From Paenibacillus sp. R14(2021) (GTDB lineage: Bacteria; Bacillota; Bacilli; Paenibacillales; Paenibacillaceae): DNA of 64,000 bases. Below are positions 1-9,288 of the stretch, piece after piece. The stretch lies in assembly GCF_019431355.1 (NCBI RefSeq), contig NZ_CP080269.1, positions 1 to 64,000 on the forward strand, read 5' to 3'. The position numbers and the translations under genes are program-made. The notes beneath the pieces were generated by a model that was given only the letters and a program-made list of their open reading frames with translations, was not told the origin of the DNA and made no database searches. How positions within the stretch are numbered: the stretch's first letter is position 1; each line of letters begins with the position of its first letter.

Positions 1-41
1 GTGCGGAGCAGATAAGTCAGGCATTGATTCGGAATAAAGAG

Positions 42-72
42 AGGAACGGCTCGAAGCAGTCGTTCCTTTTTG
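42..72 (+). terminator. Rho-independent terminator of an upstream gene outside the window
   Basis: A 7-bp stem (AGGAACG / CGTTCCT) is followed by a run of T. The gene it ends lies left of the window. Short open frames remain in the first 40 to 90 bases, but none can be assigned to a protein. Confidence 0.7.
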
Positions 73-125
73 GCGTCTCTGCAGGTTGAATTGGCTGGCG
101 GAACAGGATTTACCTGTCTTTCTAT

Positions 126-139
126 CGAACAAATGTTTG
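126..139. promoter_or_regulatory. LexA (SOS) operator upstream of addB
   Basis: CGAACAAATGTTTG fits the Bacillus LexA consensus CGAAC-RNRY-GTTYG at every position. It lies about 70 bases before the addB start. A TGC-TAGAAT extended -10 follows at 170-178, without a good -35. LexA binding here would put addB-addA-sbcD-sbcC under SOS control. The match is seen in the sequence; the regulation is inferred. Confidence 0.6.
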
Positions 140-209
140 TATTTGCTGATGAAAGATTGCCGCCCGGTATGCTAGAATAGAAGAATCGAATTCGGGAAGA
201 GGTGGGCGC

Positions 210-3200
210 ATGGCGCTTCGTTTTGTCATCGGCCGTTCAGGCGCAGGGAAAACGCATCATTGTTTAACGGCTATTTCAAACCGGCTGCTGGATCAGCCTG
301 ACGGTGCTCCGCTAATCATGCTCGTGCCGGAGCAAGCGACCTTTCAGACGGAATACGCCCTGCTTGGCGGACCGCAGGCGCAGCTGAACGGAACGATTCG
401 CGCACAGGCGCTCAGCTTCAGGCGGTTATCCTTCCGGGTCATGCAGGAGACCGGGGGAACGGCGCTCACGCCCATTAGCGAGAACGGAAAAAATATGCTG
501 TTGTACAAAATCGTACATAGGTTAAATACACAGCTTCAATTGTTTCAAGGCAGCGAGAACCAGCATGGCTTCATCGAGCGGCTGGGCGAGCTCATGACGG
601 AATGGAAACGCTACGGCATCGACGCGGAGATGCTCCGCGATTTCGAAGAAGGTCATCGATCGGCGTCTCGCAGCTCGCTGCTCAGCCGCAAGCTCGGAGA
701 TCTGCAGTTGATTTCGGCGCAGCTGGATCAAGAGCTTGCAGGTCTTTATGTGGATGCCGAGGATTATTTAGGCTGGCTCGTAAGAGGCTTTCAGCATTCG
801 CCATCCATGCGTGGGACCGAGATTTGGGTGGACGGCTTCCACGGCTTCACGCCAAAAGAATTCGAAGCGCTCGAAGCGCTGATGAAGCATGCCAAGAATA
901 TGACGGTGACGCTCTGTCTGGACAAGCATTACGGCGAAGGCGAGCTGCCCCATGAGCTGGATTTGTTCCGCCCCACGGCGGAGACGTTTATGAAGCTGAG
1001 GGAGCTGGCCGCCCGCAGCGGTGTGACGATCGAAGAACCGATGCTGCTTGGCGGCGTGCCCTACCGGTTTAAAGACAGCCCCATGCTGGCCCATCTCGAG
1101 CACAATTACGGCGGACGCAAGCCGCTGCACTTGTCGGAGGAAGAGCTTGCGGAAGGCGGCATTTCCCTTCATGCGGCTTCGGGACGCCGGGCGGAAGTGG
1201 AAGCTGCGGCGCGCGACATCGTGCGCAGGGTGCGCGATGAAGGGCTTCGATACCGTGACCTTGCTGTCATGGTGCGCAACGCGCCGGATTATAACGATTA
1301 CATCAAAGCGGTATTCGCCGACCACGGCATTCCGTTCTTCTTGGACCAGAAGAATGCCGCGCTGCACCATCCATTCGTCGAGTTTATCCGGTCGGCGCTT
1401 GAAATCGCGGTATTCGGATGGCGGTTTGAAGCGGTATTCCGCTGTATCAAGACAGAGCTGCTGCTTCCGGAGGACGGCAGCATTACGCGCGAAACGTTCG
1501 ACCTGCTGGAGAATTACGCTCTCGCTTCAGGGATGAACGGCAATAAATGGCTGACGCTCAGCCAATGGAAGCCGCTGATGCGCGATACGCTGGACGGCGA
1601 TCCCGTTCAAGCAGGCGAGCGGGAATTGCGTGAATTCGAAGCGATCATGGCTGCGCGCGAAGCGGTCGTCCCGGTCATCAAGAAGTTTGTCAGGGAGTTG
1701 AAGAAAGCTTCCGACGTGAGAGGCATGTGCGAAGCGCTGTACCGGCTGCTTATGGCAGTCGATGCACCCGACCGATTGGAGCGCTGGACCCGCAGGGCGG
1801 CAGCCGCTGGCGATACGCAGCGTGCCCGGGAGCACCGGCAGCTGTGGGACGGCGTTATGGATCTGCTTGACCAGCTGACGGAAATGACAGGTATGGAGGC
1901 GATGACGGCGGAGTTGTTCGCAGGTATGGTTGAGACCGGGCTGGAGAGCTTGAAGCTGGCAGCCGTTCCGCCGTCGCTCGATCAGGTGCTTATCGGGAGT
2001 ATGGACCGCACGCGTTCAGGCACCGTGCTGATTTGTTATTTGCTTGGCGCAAATGACGGGGTAATGCCGCAGCGGATGCAGGAGGACGGCGTGCTGACGG
2101 AGCAGGAGCGGGAGACGCTGGAAAGCGGCGGTCTCGTGATGGCGCCGGGCGTTCGCAGGAAGCTGCTCGACGAGCGGTTCATGATCTATAACGCGCTGAC
2201 GACGCCGAACAGGCATCTTTGGATCAGCTGGCCCTTGTCTGACGAGGAAGGCAAAAGCCTGCTGCCATCGGAGGTAATCCGCCATGTGAAAGCCTTGTTT
2301 CCCGGTTTGACGGAGACGGGTGTCGCAGTAGAGCCTGTGCCGGGCATGTCGGATAAGGAACAACAATCATTCATGGCCCATCCGGACCGAACCCTGTCTT
2401 ATCTCGTTACGCAGCTGCGCGCTTGGCGTCACGGCACGGCGATTGCGCCGTTATGGTGGGAAGCGTTCAACTGGTACGCAGCAAGGCCGCAGTGGCAGGA
2501 CAAGCTGCAGCGGCTCGTTGAATCGCTGCATTATCGGAACGAAGAGCCGGCATTATCGCATGGTACGGCAGACCTGCTCTATGGCAGGCTGCTTCGCGGC
2601 AGTGTATCGCGCATGGAACGGTTCGTAAGTTGTCCGTTCCAGCATTTCGCAATCCACGGGCTTCGGCTGCGCGAGCGCGACACATATAAGCTGGCTGCGC
2701 CGGATATCGGTCAGCTCTTTCACGCCGCGCTCAGCAGGCTGACGGAGGCGCTCGGCGACCGGTGGGGCTCGTTCACGGCGGAGGAGCTGCGCGAGCATAG
2801 TACCGCAATCGTGAACGAACTTGCGATGCGGCTGCAATCGCAAATTCTGTTCAGCAGCAGCCGCCATCAATATGTGGCGCGCAAGCTGCGCGATATTATC
2901 AGTCAAGCTGCGGTCATTCTGGGTGAGCACGCGAGAAGATCGGAATTTCGCCCCGTCGGGCTGGAAATCGGATTCGGGCCAGAAGGGCCGCTGCCGCCTG
3001 TATCCATTCCGCTGGCGAACGGCAGAATGCTGGAGATGGTCGGACGGATCGACCGCGTGGACGCGGCCCAGACGACGGACGGGCTGCTGCTCCGCGTCAT
3101 CGACTATAAATCCAGCGCCAAACAGCTTCGGCTGGAAGAAGTTGCATACGGCATGGCGCTGCAAATGCTGACTTATCTCGACGTCCTGCTGACTCATGCG

Positions 3201-3752
3201 CCGGAATGGCTGGGACAGCCGGCAAAGGCAGCCGGCGCGCTTTATTTTCACGTGCATAATCCGATGCTCTCGTCCTCGAACGGCATGCCGCCGGTCAAGG
3301 CAAGGGCGGAAATTCTAAAGCGTTTCAAGCTGAAGGGGCTCGTTCTCGCGGATGAAGACACCGTTCGGATGATGGATAATGCGCTGTCGACAGGCTACTC
3401 GGACCTGCTCCCGCTTGCGCTCAAGCGGGACGGCGGTTTCTATAGCAGCTCGTCCGTCGTTTCGGACGAGCAGTGGGGTACGCTGCGCAAATCCGTCCGC
3501 GGCACCTTGCGCAAAATCGGCGATCGGATCGCAGGGGGCGATGTTTCGATCTCGCCATATCGGCTTGGCGGGAAAACGCCTTGTCAATTTTGCGCGTACA
3601 AGCCGGTCTGCCATTTCGATCCGCTGATCGAAGGCAACAGCTACAACAAGCTGCAGAAGGCCGGCAAAGATGAAGTATGGGAGCTGCTGTCGGCAGGAGA
3701 ACACCCTGAAGGCAGCGGGCAAGGACAACCGGGAGAGGAGGGTGAACAATGA
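210..3752 (+). CDS. addB: ATP-dependent helicase/nuclease subunit B, AddB
   Basis: This is the B subunit of the AddAB helicase-nuclease, which resects double-strand breaks up to Chi sites so that RecA can load, the Firmicute counterpart of RecBCD. The 1180-residue protein has a Walker A motif, GRSGAGKT, at residues 8-15. The C-terminal RecB-type nuclease has the D965-Y966-K967 motif. Four cysteines, C808, C1125, C1128 and C1134, are placed as in Bacillus AddB, where they hold a 4Fe-4S cluster that closes the nuclease domain. The ATG follows GAAGAGGTGG at a normal distance. The stop overlaps the addA start (ATGA), so translation is probably coupled. Length is close to the usual 1160-1170 residues. 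Confidence 0.97.
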   Translation: MALRFVIGRSGAGKTHHCLTAISNRLLDQPDGAPLIMLVPEQATFQTEYALLGGPQAQLNGTIRAQALSFRRLSFRVMQETGGTALTPISENGKNMLLYKIVHRLNTQLQLFQGSENQHGFIERLGELMTEWKRYGIDAEMLRDFEEGHRSASRSSLLSRKLGDLQLISAQLDQELAGLYVDAEDYLGWLVRGFQHSPSMRGTEIWVDGFHGFTPKEFEALEALMKHAKNMTVTLCLDKHYGEGELPHELDLFRPTAETFMKLRELAARSGVTIEEPMLLGGVPYRFKDSPMLAHLEHNYGGRKPLHLSEEELAEGGISLHAASGRRAEVEAAARDIVRRVRDEGLRYRDLAVMVRNAPDYNDYIKAVFADHGIPFFLDQKNAALHHPFVEFIRSALEIAVFGWRFEAVFRCIKTELLLPEDGSITRETFDLLENYALASGMNGNKWLTLSQWKPLMRDTLDGDPVQAGERELREFEAIMAAREAVVPVIKKFVRELKKASDVRGMCEALYRLLMAVDAPDRLERWTRRAAAAGDTQRAREHRQLWDGVMDLLDQLTEMTGMEAMTAELFAGMVETGLESLKLAAVPPSLDQVLIGSMDRTRSGTVLICYLLGANDGVMPQRMQEDGVLTEQERETLESGGLVMAPGVRRKLLDERFMIYNALTTPNRHLWISWPLSDEEGKSLLPSEVIRHVKALFPGLTETGVAVEPVPGMSDKEQQSFMAHPDRTLSYLVTQLRAWRHGTAIAPLWWEAFNWYAARPQWQDKLQRLVESLHYRNEEPALSHGTADLLYGRLLRGSVSRMERFVSCPFQHFAIHGLRLRERDTYKLAAPDIGQLFHAALSRLTEALGDRWGSFTAEELREHSTAIVNELAMRLQSQILFSSSRHQYVARKLRDIISQAAVILGEHARRSEFRPVGLEIGFGPEGPLPPVSIPLANGRMLEMVGRIDRVDAAQTTDGLLLRVIDYKSSAKQLRLEEVAYGMALQMLTYLDVLLTHAPEWLGQPAKAAGALYFHVHNPMLSSSNGMPPVKARAEILKRFKLKGLVLADEDTVRMMDNALSTGYSDLLPLALKRDGGFYSSSSVVSDEQWGTLRKSVRGTLRKIGDRIAGGDVSISPYRLGGKTPCQFCAYKPVCHFDPLIEGNSYNKLQKAGKDEVWELLSAGEHPEGSGQGQPGEEGEQ

Positions 3753-6700
3753 CGGAACGGACGAATAGGGCTGCACTGCCGGCCAAGCCGCTTGGCAGCA
3801 CCTGGACCGATGATCAGTGGCGCGCAATTGTAACGGACGGCAGCAATATTCTTGTTGCAGCTGCCGCGGGATCGGGGAAGACAGCCGTTCTCGTCGAACG
3901 GATTATTCGAAAAATCGCCGCAGACACCGATGTGGACCGGCTTCTCGTCGCGACGTTTACGAAAGCCGCCGCCGCGGAGATGAAGGAGCGAATTCGGATC
4001 GCACTGGAGAAGGAGCTCGACAAACGGCCGGATTCCGACCATTTGCGGCGCCAGCTCGCGCTCATGGGCCGGGCCTCCATTACGACGCTTCACTCCTTCT
4101 GCTTGGATGTCATTCGCCGCTATTACGCGCTTATCGGTTTGGATCCCGGATTCCGAATCGCCAACCAAACGGAAGCGGAGCTGCTTCGCATGGACGTGCT
4201 GGATGCGCTGTTCGAAGAGCGCTATGCGGAAATCGAAGATGGACGCGGAGCTGCTTTTATGGCGCTCGTCGACCGATTCGGCGGCGAGCGCGGCGACGAG
4301 CCGCTCTATGCGCTCGTGCTGAAGCTGTTCAATTTCGCGCAGAGCCACCCGTGGCCGAAAGCGTGGCTGCAGGAGACGGCTGCTGCGTTCCGCGTCGAGG
4401 ATGCCGAGGCCTTAGGCCGCTCGCAGTGGGTAGAGAGCCTAGGAGGCGCAGTGGATCTGTCACTTCAAGGCGCGGAGAGCCTGCTCGTGCAGGCGCTGGA
4501 GCTGACTCGCCAGCCTGCGGGTCCGGATGCTTACGGGGAGACGTTCCAGGACGATCTGCGGACGGTACGCTCGCTTATGGCGCAGGTAAAGAGCCAGCCC
4601 TGGCAGGCTTGGCATGAGGCGTTCGCCGGAGCGAGCTTCGGGAAACTGAAGAGCCAGCGCGGCGATGCGGTGGACAAGTCGCTTCAAGAGCAGGCGAAGG
4701 ATCTGCGTGATCGCGCCAAGACCATCATCAGCGACCTGACGGATGAACTGTTCACACGTTCACCGGATCAATTCGTCGCGGAGCTGCAGGAATCCGCGCC
4801 TTACATGGAGACGCTGGCTGAGCTCGTCGACCAGTTCGGTACCCGGTTTGAGGAAGCGAAACTGGAGAAGGGCCTGATCGACTTCGGCGATATGGAGCAT
4901 TACTGCCTTCGCATTCTGAGGGACGGTGCCTCGACGCCGGAGCAGATGGTTCCTTCCCATGCGGCGCTGGAGTACCAGCAGCAGTTCCAGGAGATTTTGC
5001 TGGACGAATATCAAGATACGAACATGGTGCAGGAAGCGATCGTCTCGTTGATCTCCCGTTCGGGCAAGGGCAATCGGTTCATGGTCGGCGACGTCAAGCA
5101 GAGCATCTACCGGTTCCGATTGGCGGAGCCGGGCTTGTTCCTGCGCAAATACAAATCGTATGCAGTTGCAGCCGAAGGAGCCATAGCGCCTTCGATGGAG
5201 TCAACTTCTGATTCGCATACCCTCGCTGCGACGCCGGATCTCCAAGAACCGAGACAGGAAGAGCCCGAAGCTTCAGAAGACGCCGCGCATACAGACGAGG
5301 AAGTACAACTGCAGGAATACGGCGTACGTATCGACCTGGCGCGGAATTTCCGCAGCCGCCAGGAGGTGGTAGACGGCGTCAACCAGGTTTTCCGTGCGAT
5401 CATGCGCGAGAAAGCCGCGGAGATGGATTACGACGAGCGCGCGGAGCTGGTATGCGGGGCGACGTACCCTGCTGCCGGCGACGGCGGCCCGCCGCAGCGG
5501 TATGCGGTAGAGTTTGCCGTTCTAGACCGTGGGAACGGAGCTGCGGGCGACGATGAGGATATGGAATCGTCAGCTGAAGACACTCAGTCGGAGGACGAGA
5601 GCGGCAATCCCGCCGAGAGCCCGGAGGACTTGCAGACCGTACAGCTGGAAGCTCGCTGGATCGCGAATCAAATTCTACGGCTGAAGGGGCTTGGCACGGA
5701 AGCGGCTGCGGCACCTGACGAGCCCTTCCAGGTGTATGACGGCAAGAAAGGACGCAAGAGACCGCTCGCATGGCGGGATATCGTTATTCTTCTGCGAGCC
5801 GATAAGCAATGGGCGCCCGTTATCATTGAGGAGCTTCAGCAGCAAGGCATTCCCGCCTACGCGGAGCTGAGCACCGGCTACTTCGAAGCAACCGAAGTGG
5901 AGACGATGCTGTCGCTGCTGCGCGTCATCGACAATCCTTATCAGGATATTCCGCTTGCCGGGACGCTGCGTTCGCCGATCGTCGGGCTATCCGCCGAGGA
6001 GCTTGCACTCATCCGCATCGCAGGCGGCCGTGTGCCGTATTTTGAAGCCGTACGAACGGCGGCACAGGATGAATCCATGCCTGAAGACGTAAGACGCAAG
6101 CTTACCGTCTTCCTAGATGCCTTGGAAATGTGGCGGGACGAAGCGAGGCAAGGCTCGCTGGCGGATCTGCTGTGGCGCATATACCGCGAAACGGGCTATT
6201 ACGACTTGGCCGGCGGCATGACCGGGGGCTTGCAGCGGCAGGCCAACCTTCGCGCCCTGCATGATCGGACGCGCCAGTACGAAGCGACGACGCTTCGCGG
6301 CTTGTTCCGTTTCCTCCGATTCATAGACCGGATGAGAGAAAGCGGCGGCGATCTCGGGACGGCAAGGGCCCTCGGCGAGCAGGAAGACGTCGTCCGCATC
6401 ATGTCCATTCATAAGAGCAAGGGGCTCGAATTTCCCGTCGTATTCGCGGCGGGACTCGGCAAGTCATTTAACCGCAGAGATCTGAGCAGTCCGTTTCTGA
6501 TGCATAAGCAGCTTGGCTTTGGTCCCCGCTATGTGGACACGGAGCTTCGGGTCAGCTATCCGACCCTTCCGTATTTGGCGATTCAGCACCGGCTCGGGAT
6601 GGAATCGTTGGCGGAGGAGATGCGGATTCTGTATGTCGCGCTGACACGTCCCAAGGAGAAAATGTTTCTAGTCGGCACCGTCCGCGATGCCGCCAAACAG

Positions 6701-8053
6701 GTGAAGCTGTGGCAGTCGGCACTGGATGCGGAAGGGCAGCTGCCGGATTTTCGAATCGCCGGCGCTGCTCGTTTCCTGGATTGGCTCGGCCCGCTGGCCA
6801 TGGGAGCAGGCATCCCTGTTTCGTTGGAGCATGCGGCACAGATTGAGGCAACTGCTGCATGGGCAGCTCAGACAGAAGCGATTGATGCGGCGGATGCCGC
6901 CAGGACAGACGGAGACGCAGTCACAGCTGCGATGGAAGGCCAAGAAGGGCTGACCGAACCGATCGAGGGCGCCGTTAATACGATAATTCCCTTCGGCGAT
7001 TGGCGCACCTCGGTCGTTTCCGCGTCCTTGCTGGGGCTGGAAGCGGCAGCTGGCGCAGCCGCAGATGAAGGGGCGGAGGCTGCGTTCGAGGAGCGCATGT
7101 CCGCCGTGATGCATCTTGCCATCGTCGAGAATACCGGATCTGATGCCGCTGAGGAAATCGACCGGCGCCTCGGCTGGCACTATCCATTCGCGGATGCGGT
7201 GCTGACCGCAGCCAAAACCTCCGTGACCGAAATGAAAAGGCTTCATGCCGAGCAGGATCAGGATGAAGCGGCCATGCTGCTGCCGGAGCTCGCGGGAGAT
7301 GATGGATTTGGCGGCGTGTCGCCGAATGATTTCGGTTCTAGCACTACTGTAGAGACCATCGCGGCCGTTGATGAGGGCGAAGATGCTCCGGAACAGGTCG
7401 AGTTCTGGTTGGACGATGCTAACGAAATCAAGCTGTTCGCCAAGGAAGCTTCACCGTCACTGGCGCCTGTGAGCGGGGAGTACACCTTCCGGCTGCGTCG
7501 TCCGCGGTTCATGGAAGAGCAGTCCCTATCGCCGGCAGAACGCGGTACGGTCAGCCATCTCGTGATGCAGCATATCCCGCTGGGCGACGGCGAAGTGACC
7601 GAAACTACCGTTTCAGCTGCGGTTGCGAGCTTGCTCGAGCGGAATATGCTTACGAGGCAGCAGGCGTCGGCCGTGGATATAGCGGGTTCGGCAGCCTTTT
7701 TCAAGGAAGAGGTCGGCCGTCGATTGCTGCAGGCGCCTTGGGTGCGGCGCGAAACGCCGTTCAGCTGCACGCTGCCGGCTTCCCGCGTTTATCCGGCATC
7801 GTCCGGGACGATCAGCTCGGAGCCAATTCTGATTCAAGGGGTCATCGATTGCCTCTTTCAGGACGAGCAGGGCCTTGTGCTGCTGGATTACAAGACGGAC
7901 CGGGTTCGCGCAGGGCGCTGGGAAGAGGCGGCAGAACGTCATCGTTTCCAGCTGTCGCTCTACGCGGAGGCGATTGCGTCCATCATCGGTCAGCAGATCG
8001 ATGAATGCTACGTGTTCTTCCTCGATGGCGGGAAGGCAGTCAAATTGTTTTAA
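3749..8053 (+). CDS. addA: ATP-dependent helicase/nuclease subunit A, AddA
   Basis: This is the motor and nuclease subunit of AddAB, a UvrD/Rep-type SF1 helicase fused to a RecB-type nuclease. Walker A (AGSGKT, K44), the DEYQDT Walker B box (D419) and a C-terminal nuclease motif D1380-Y-K can be read. At 1434 residues it is about 200 longer than Bacillus AddA (about 1232). The extra length is in acidic, Ala/Glu/Asp-rich stretches near residues 470-525, 595-635 and 1025-1230, which look like disordered linkers and not new enzyme domains. All catalytic motifs are intact. It overlaps addB by four bases and lies just before sbcD. Confidence 0.97.
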   Translation: MTERTNRAALPAKPLGSTWTDDQWRAIVTDGSNILVAAAAGSGKTAVLVERIIRKIAADTDVDRLLVATFTKAAAAEMKERIRIALEKELDKRPDSDHLRRQLALMGRASITTLHSFCLDVIRRYYALIGLDPGFRIANQTEAELLRMDVLDALFEERYAEIEDGRGAAFMALVDRFGGERGDEPLYALVLKLFNFAQSHPWPKAWLQETAAAFRVEDAEALGRSQWVESLGGAVDLSLQGAESLLVQALELTRQPAGPDAYGETFQDDLRTVRSLMAQVKSQPWQAWHEAFAGASFGKLKSQRGDAVDKSLQEQAKDLRDRAKTIISDLTDELFTRSPDQFVAELQESAPYMETLAELVDQFGTRFEEAKLEKGLIDFGDMEHYCLRILRDGASTPEQMVPSHAALEYQQQFQEILLDEYQDTNMVQEAIVSLISRSGKGNRFMVGDVKQSIYRFRLAEPGLFLRKYKSYAVAAEGAIAPSMESTSDSHTLAATPDLQEPRQEEPEASEDAAHTDEEVQLQEYGVRIDLARNFRSRQEVVDGVNQVFRAIMREKAAEMDYDERAELVCGATYPAAGDGGPPQRYAVEFAVLDRGNGAAGDDEDMESSAEDTQSEDESGNPAESPEDLQTVQLEARWIANQILRLKGLGTEAAAAPDEPFQVYDGKKGRKRPLAWRDIVILLRADKQWAPVIIEELQQQGIPAYAELSTGYFEATEVETMLSLLRVIDNPYQDIPLAGTLRSPIVGLSAEELALIRIAGGRVPYFEAVRTAAQDESMPEDVRRKLTVFLDALEMWRDEARQGSLADLLWRIYRETGYYDLAGGMTGGLQRQANLRALHDRTRQYEATTLRGLFRFLRFIDRMRESGGDLGTARALGEQEDVVRIMSIHKSKGLEFPVVFAAGLGKSFNRRDLSSPFLMHKQLGFGPRYVDTELRVSYPTLPYLAIQHRLGMESLAEEMRILYVALTRPKEKMFLVGTVRDAAKQVKLWQSALDAEGQLPDFRIAGAARFLDWLGPLAMGAGIPVSLEHAAQIEATAAWAAQTEAIDAADAARTDGDAVTAAMEGQEGLTEPIEGAVNTIIPFGDWRTSVVSASLLGLEAAAGAAADEGAEAAFEERMSAVMHLAIVENTGSDAAEEIDRRLGWHYPFADAVLTAAKTSVTEMKRLHAEQDQDEAAMLLPELAGDDGFGGVSPNDFGSSTTVETIAAVDEGEDAPEQVEFWLDDANEIKLFAKEASPSLAPVSGEYTFRLRRPRFMEEQSLSPAERGTVSHLVMQHIPLGDGEVTETTVSAAVASLLERNMLTRQQASAVDIAGSAAFFKEEVGRRLLQAPWVRRETPFSCTLPASRVYPASSGTISSEPILIQGVIDCLFQDEQGLVLLDYKTDRVRAGRWEEAAERHRFQLSLYAEAIASIIGQQIDECYVFFLDGGKAVKLF

Positions 8054-8076
8054 TCAGGGACGGGGGAACAGAAATC

Positions 8077-9288
8077 ATGCGTATCTTGCATACGGCAGAC
8101 TGGCATTTTGGTCGATCGCTTGAAGGCCGCAGCCGAATCGGGGAGCAGGTGGCATTCGTCGATGAATTGGTTGACATTGTACGGGACGAGGAGATCGATC
8201 TTGTTCTGCTGGCCGGCGACGTATACGATTCCGTCAACCCTCCGGCGGCAGCGGAAGGCTTGTTCTATGACGCCGTGGCGCGGCTGGCGGACGGCGGCAG
8301 ACGAACGCTTGCCGTCATTGCGGGCAATCACGATCATCCGGACCGCGTATCCGCTTCGGCACCGCTTGCCGCGAAGAGCGGCATCCGCCTTGTCGGCATG
8401 CCGACGGATGAACCGCTCGTCGTCAACACTGCCCGTACCGGGGAGCAGGCGGTCATTGCGGCCTTGCCTTATCCGTCGGAATCGCGTCTGCGGGAGCTGC
8501 TCAGTGAAGCAACCGATGAAGGGCAGCTGCGCAGCGCGTATTCGGAGCGGGTCGGACGGCTGATGAAGCAGCTTGGAGCCGCCTTCCGCAGTGATACCGT
8601 CAACTTGGCGATGAGCCATATCTACGTGCTTGGCGGACTCGAAACAGACTCGGAGCGTCCGATTCAAATCGGCGGCGCCTATACGGTAGATCCTTCGGCG
8701 CTGCAGATCGGCGCGCAGTACGTGGCGCTCGGCCACCTGCACCGGCCGCAGCGCGTTGCCGGAGACGAAACGATGCGCTACAGCGGTTCGCCGCTCGCTT
8801 ACAGCTTCTCGGAAGCGGGACAGTCGAAGGCCGTTACCGTATTTGATGCCGAGCCGGGCAAGCTTGTCGTGCCGCGGGAGATTCCTCTTCGGTCGGGAAA
8901 ACCGCTGGTCGAGTGGAATGCGAAGGGCGGCATTGCCGAGGTGCTGAGCTGGCTGGAGGAAGGACGCGATGCCCGGGCATGGATTGATCTCAACGTGCAT
9001 ATGACGGAGGCGATGACGCTGCAGCAAATTCAGCAGATTCGCCGCCAGCATGAAGGCTTGGTACATATTCGGCCGATCTATCCGGAGACAGCCGAGCTCA
9101 TGGAGCTGGATGCCCGGTCGAGAGCGCAGCTGCCTGCGGAGGAGCTGTTCCGCCGCTTCTTCTCCCGTCAGACCGGCGGAGGAGAACCGGATGCGCAGAC
9201 GGTTGAATTGTTTCTGGAATTGATCGCGGAAGAGGAAGAAGCGCTGGATGAAGCCGGCGATCCGCGTGCGGGAGGGGAAAGCGCATGA
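8077..9288 (+). CDS. sbcD: Exonuclease subunit SbcD (Mre11-type)
   Basis: This is the nuclease subunit of SbcCD, which opens hairpins and trims protein-blocked or palindromic DNA ends. The 403-residue protein has the calcineurin-like phosphoesterase motifs in order: DWH near residue 10, GDVYD, GNHD, a SH pair and GHLH, which bind the two Mn ions. The ATG at 8077 is preferred to one at 8005 because it follows a GGGGGA ribosome binding site and opens with the family's MRILHTADWH. The 8005 start would also lie inside addA. The stop overlaps the sbcC start (ATGA). Placement after addAB matches Bacillus. Confidence 0.95.
   Translation: MRILHTADWHFGRSLEGRSRIGEQVAFVDELVDIVRDEEIDLVLLAGDVYDSVNPPAAAEGLFYDAVARLADGGRRTLAVIAGNHDHPDRVSASAPLAAKSGIRLVGMPTDEPLVVNTARTGEQAVIAALPYPSESRLRELLSEATDEGQLRSAYSERVGRLMKQLGAAFRSDTVNLAMSHIYVLGGLETDSERPIQIGGAYTVDPSALQIGAQYVALGHLHRPQRVAGDETMRYSGSPLAYSFSEAGQSKAVTVFDAEPGKLVVPREIPLRSGKPLVEWNAKGGIAEVLSWLEEGRDARAWIDLNVHMTEAMTLQQIQQIRRQHEGLVHIRPIYPETAELMELDARSRAQLPAEELFRRFFSRQTGGGEPDAQTVELFLELIAEEEEALDEAGDPRAGGESA

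Noticed and set aside
1-41. 3' end of an upstream coding gene
   Set aside because: Three short frames are open for 15, 37 and about 87 bases, and none can be tied to a known protein.
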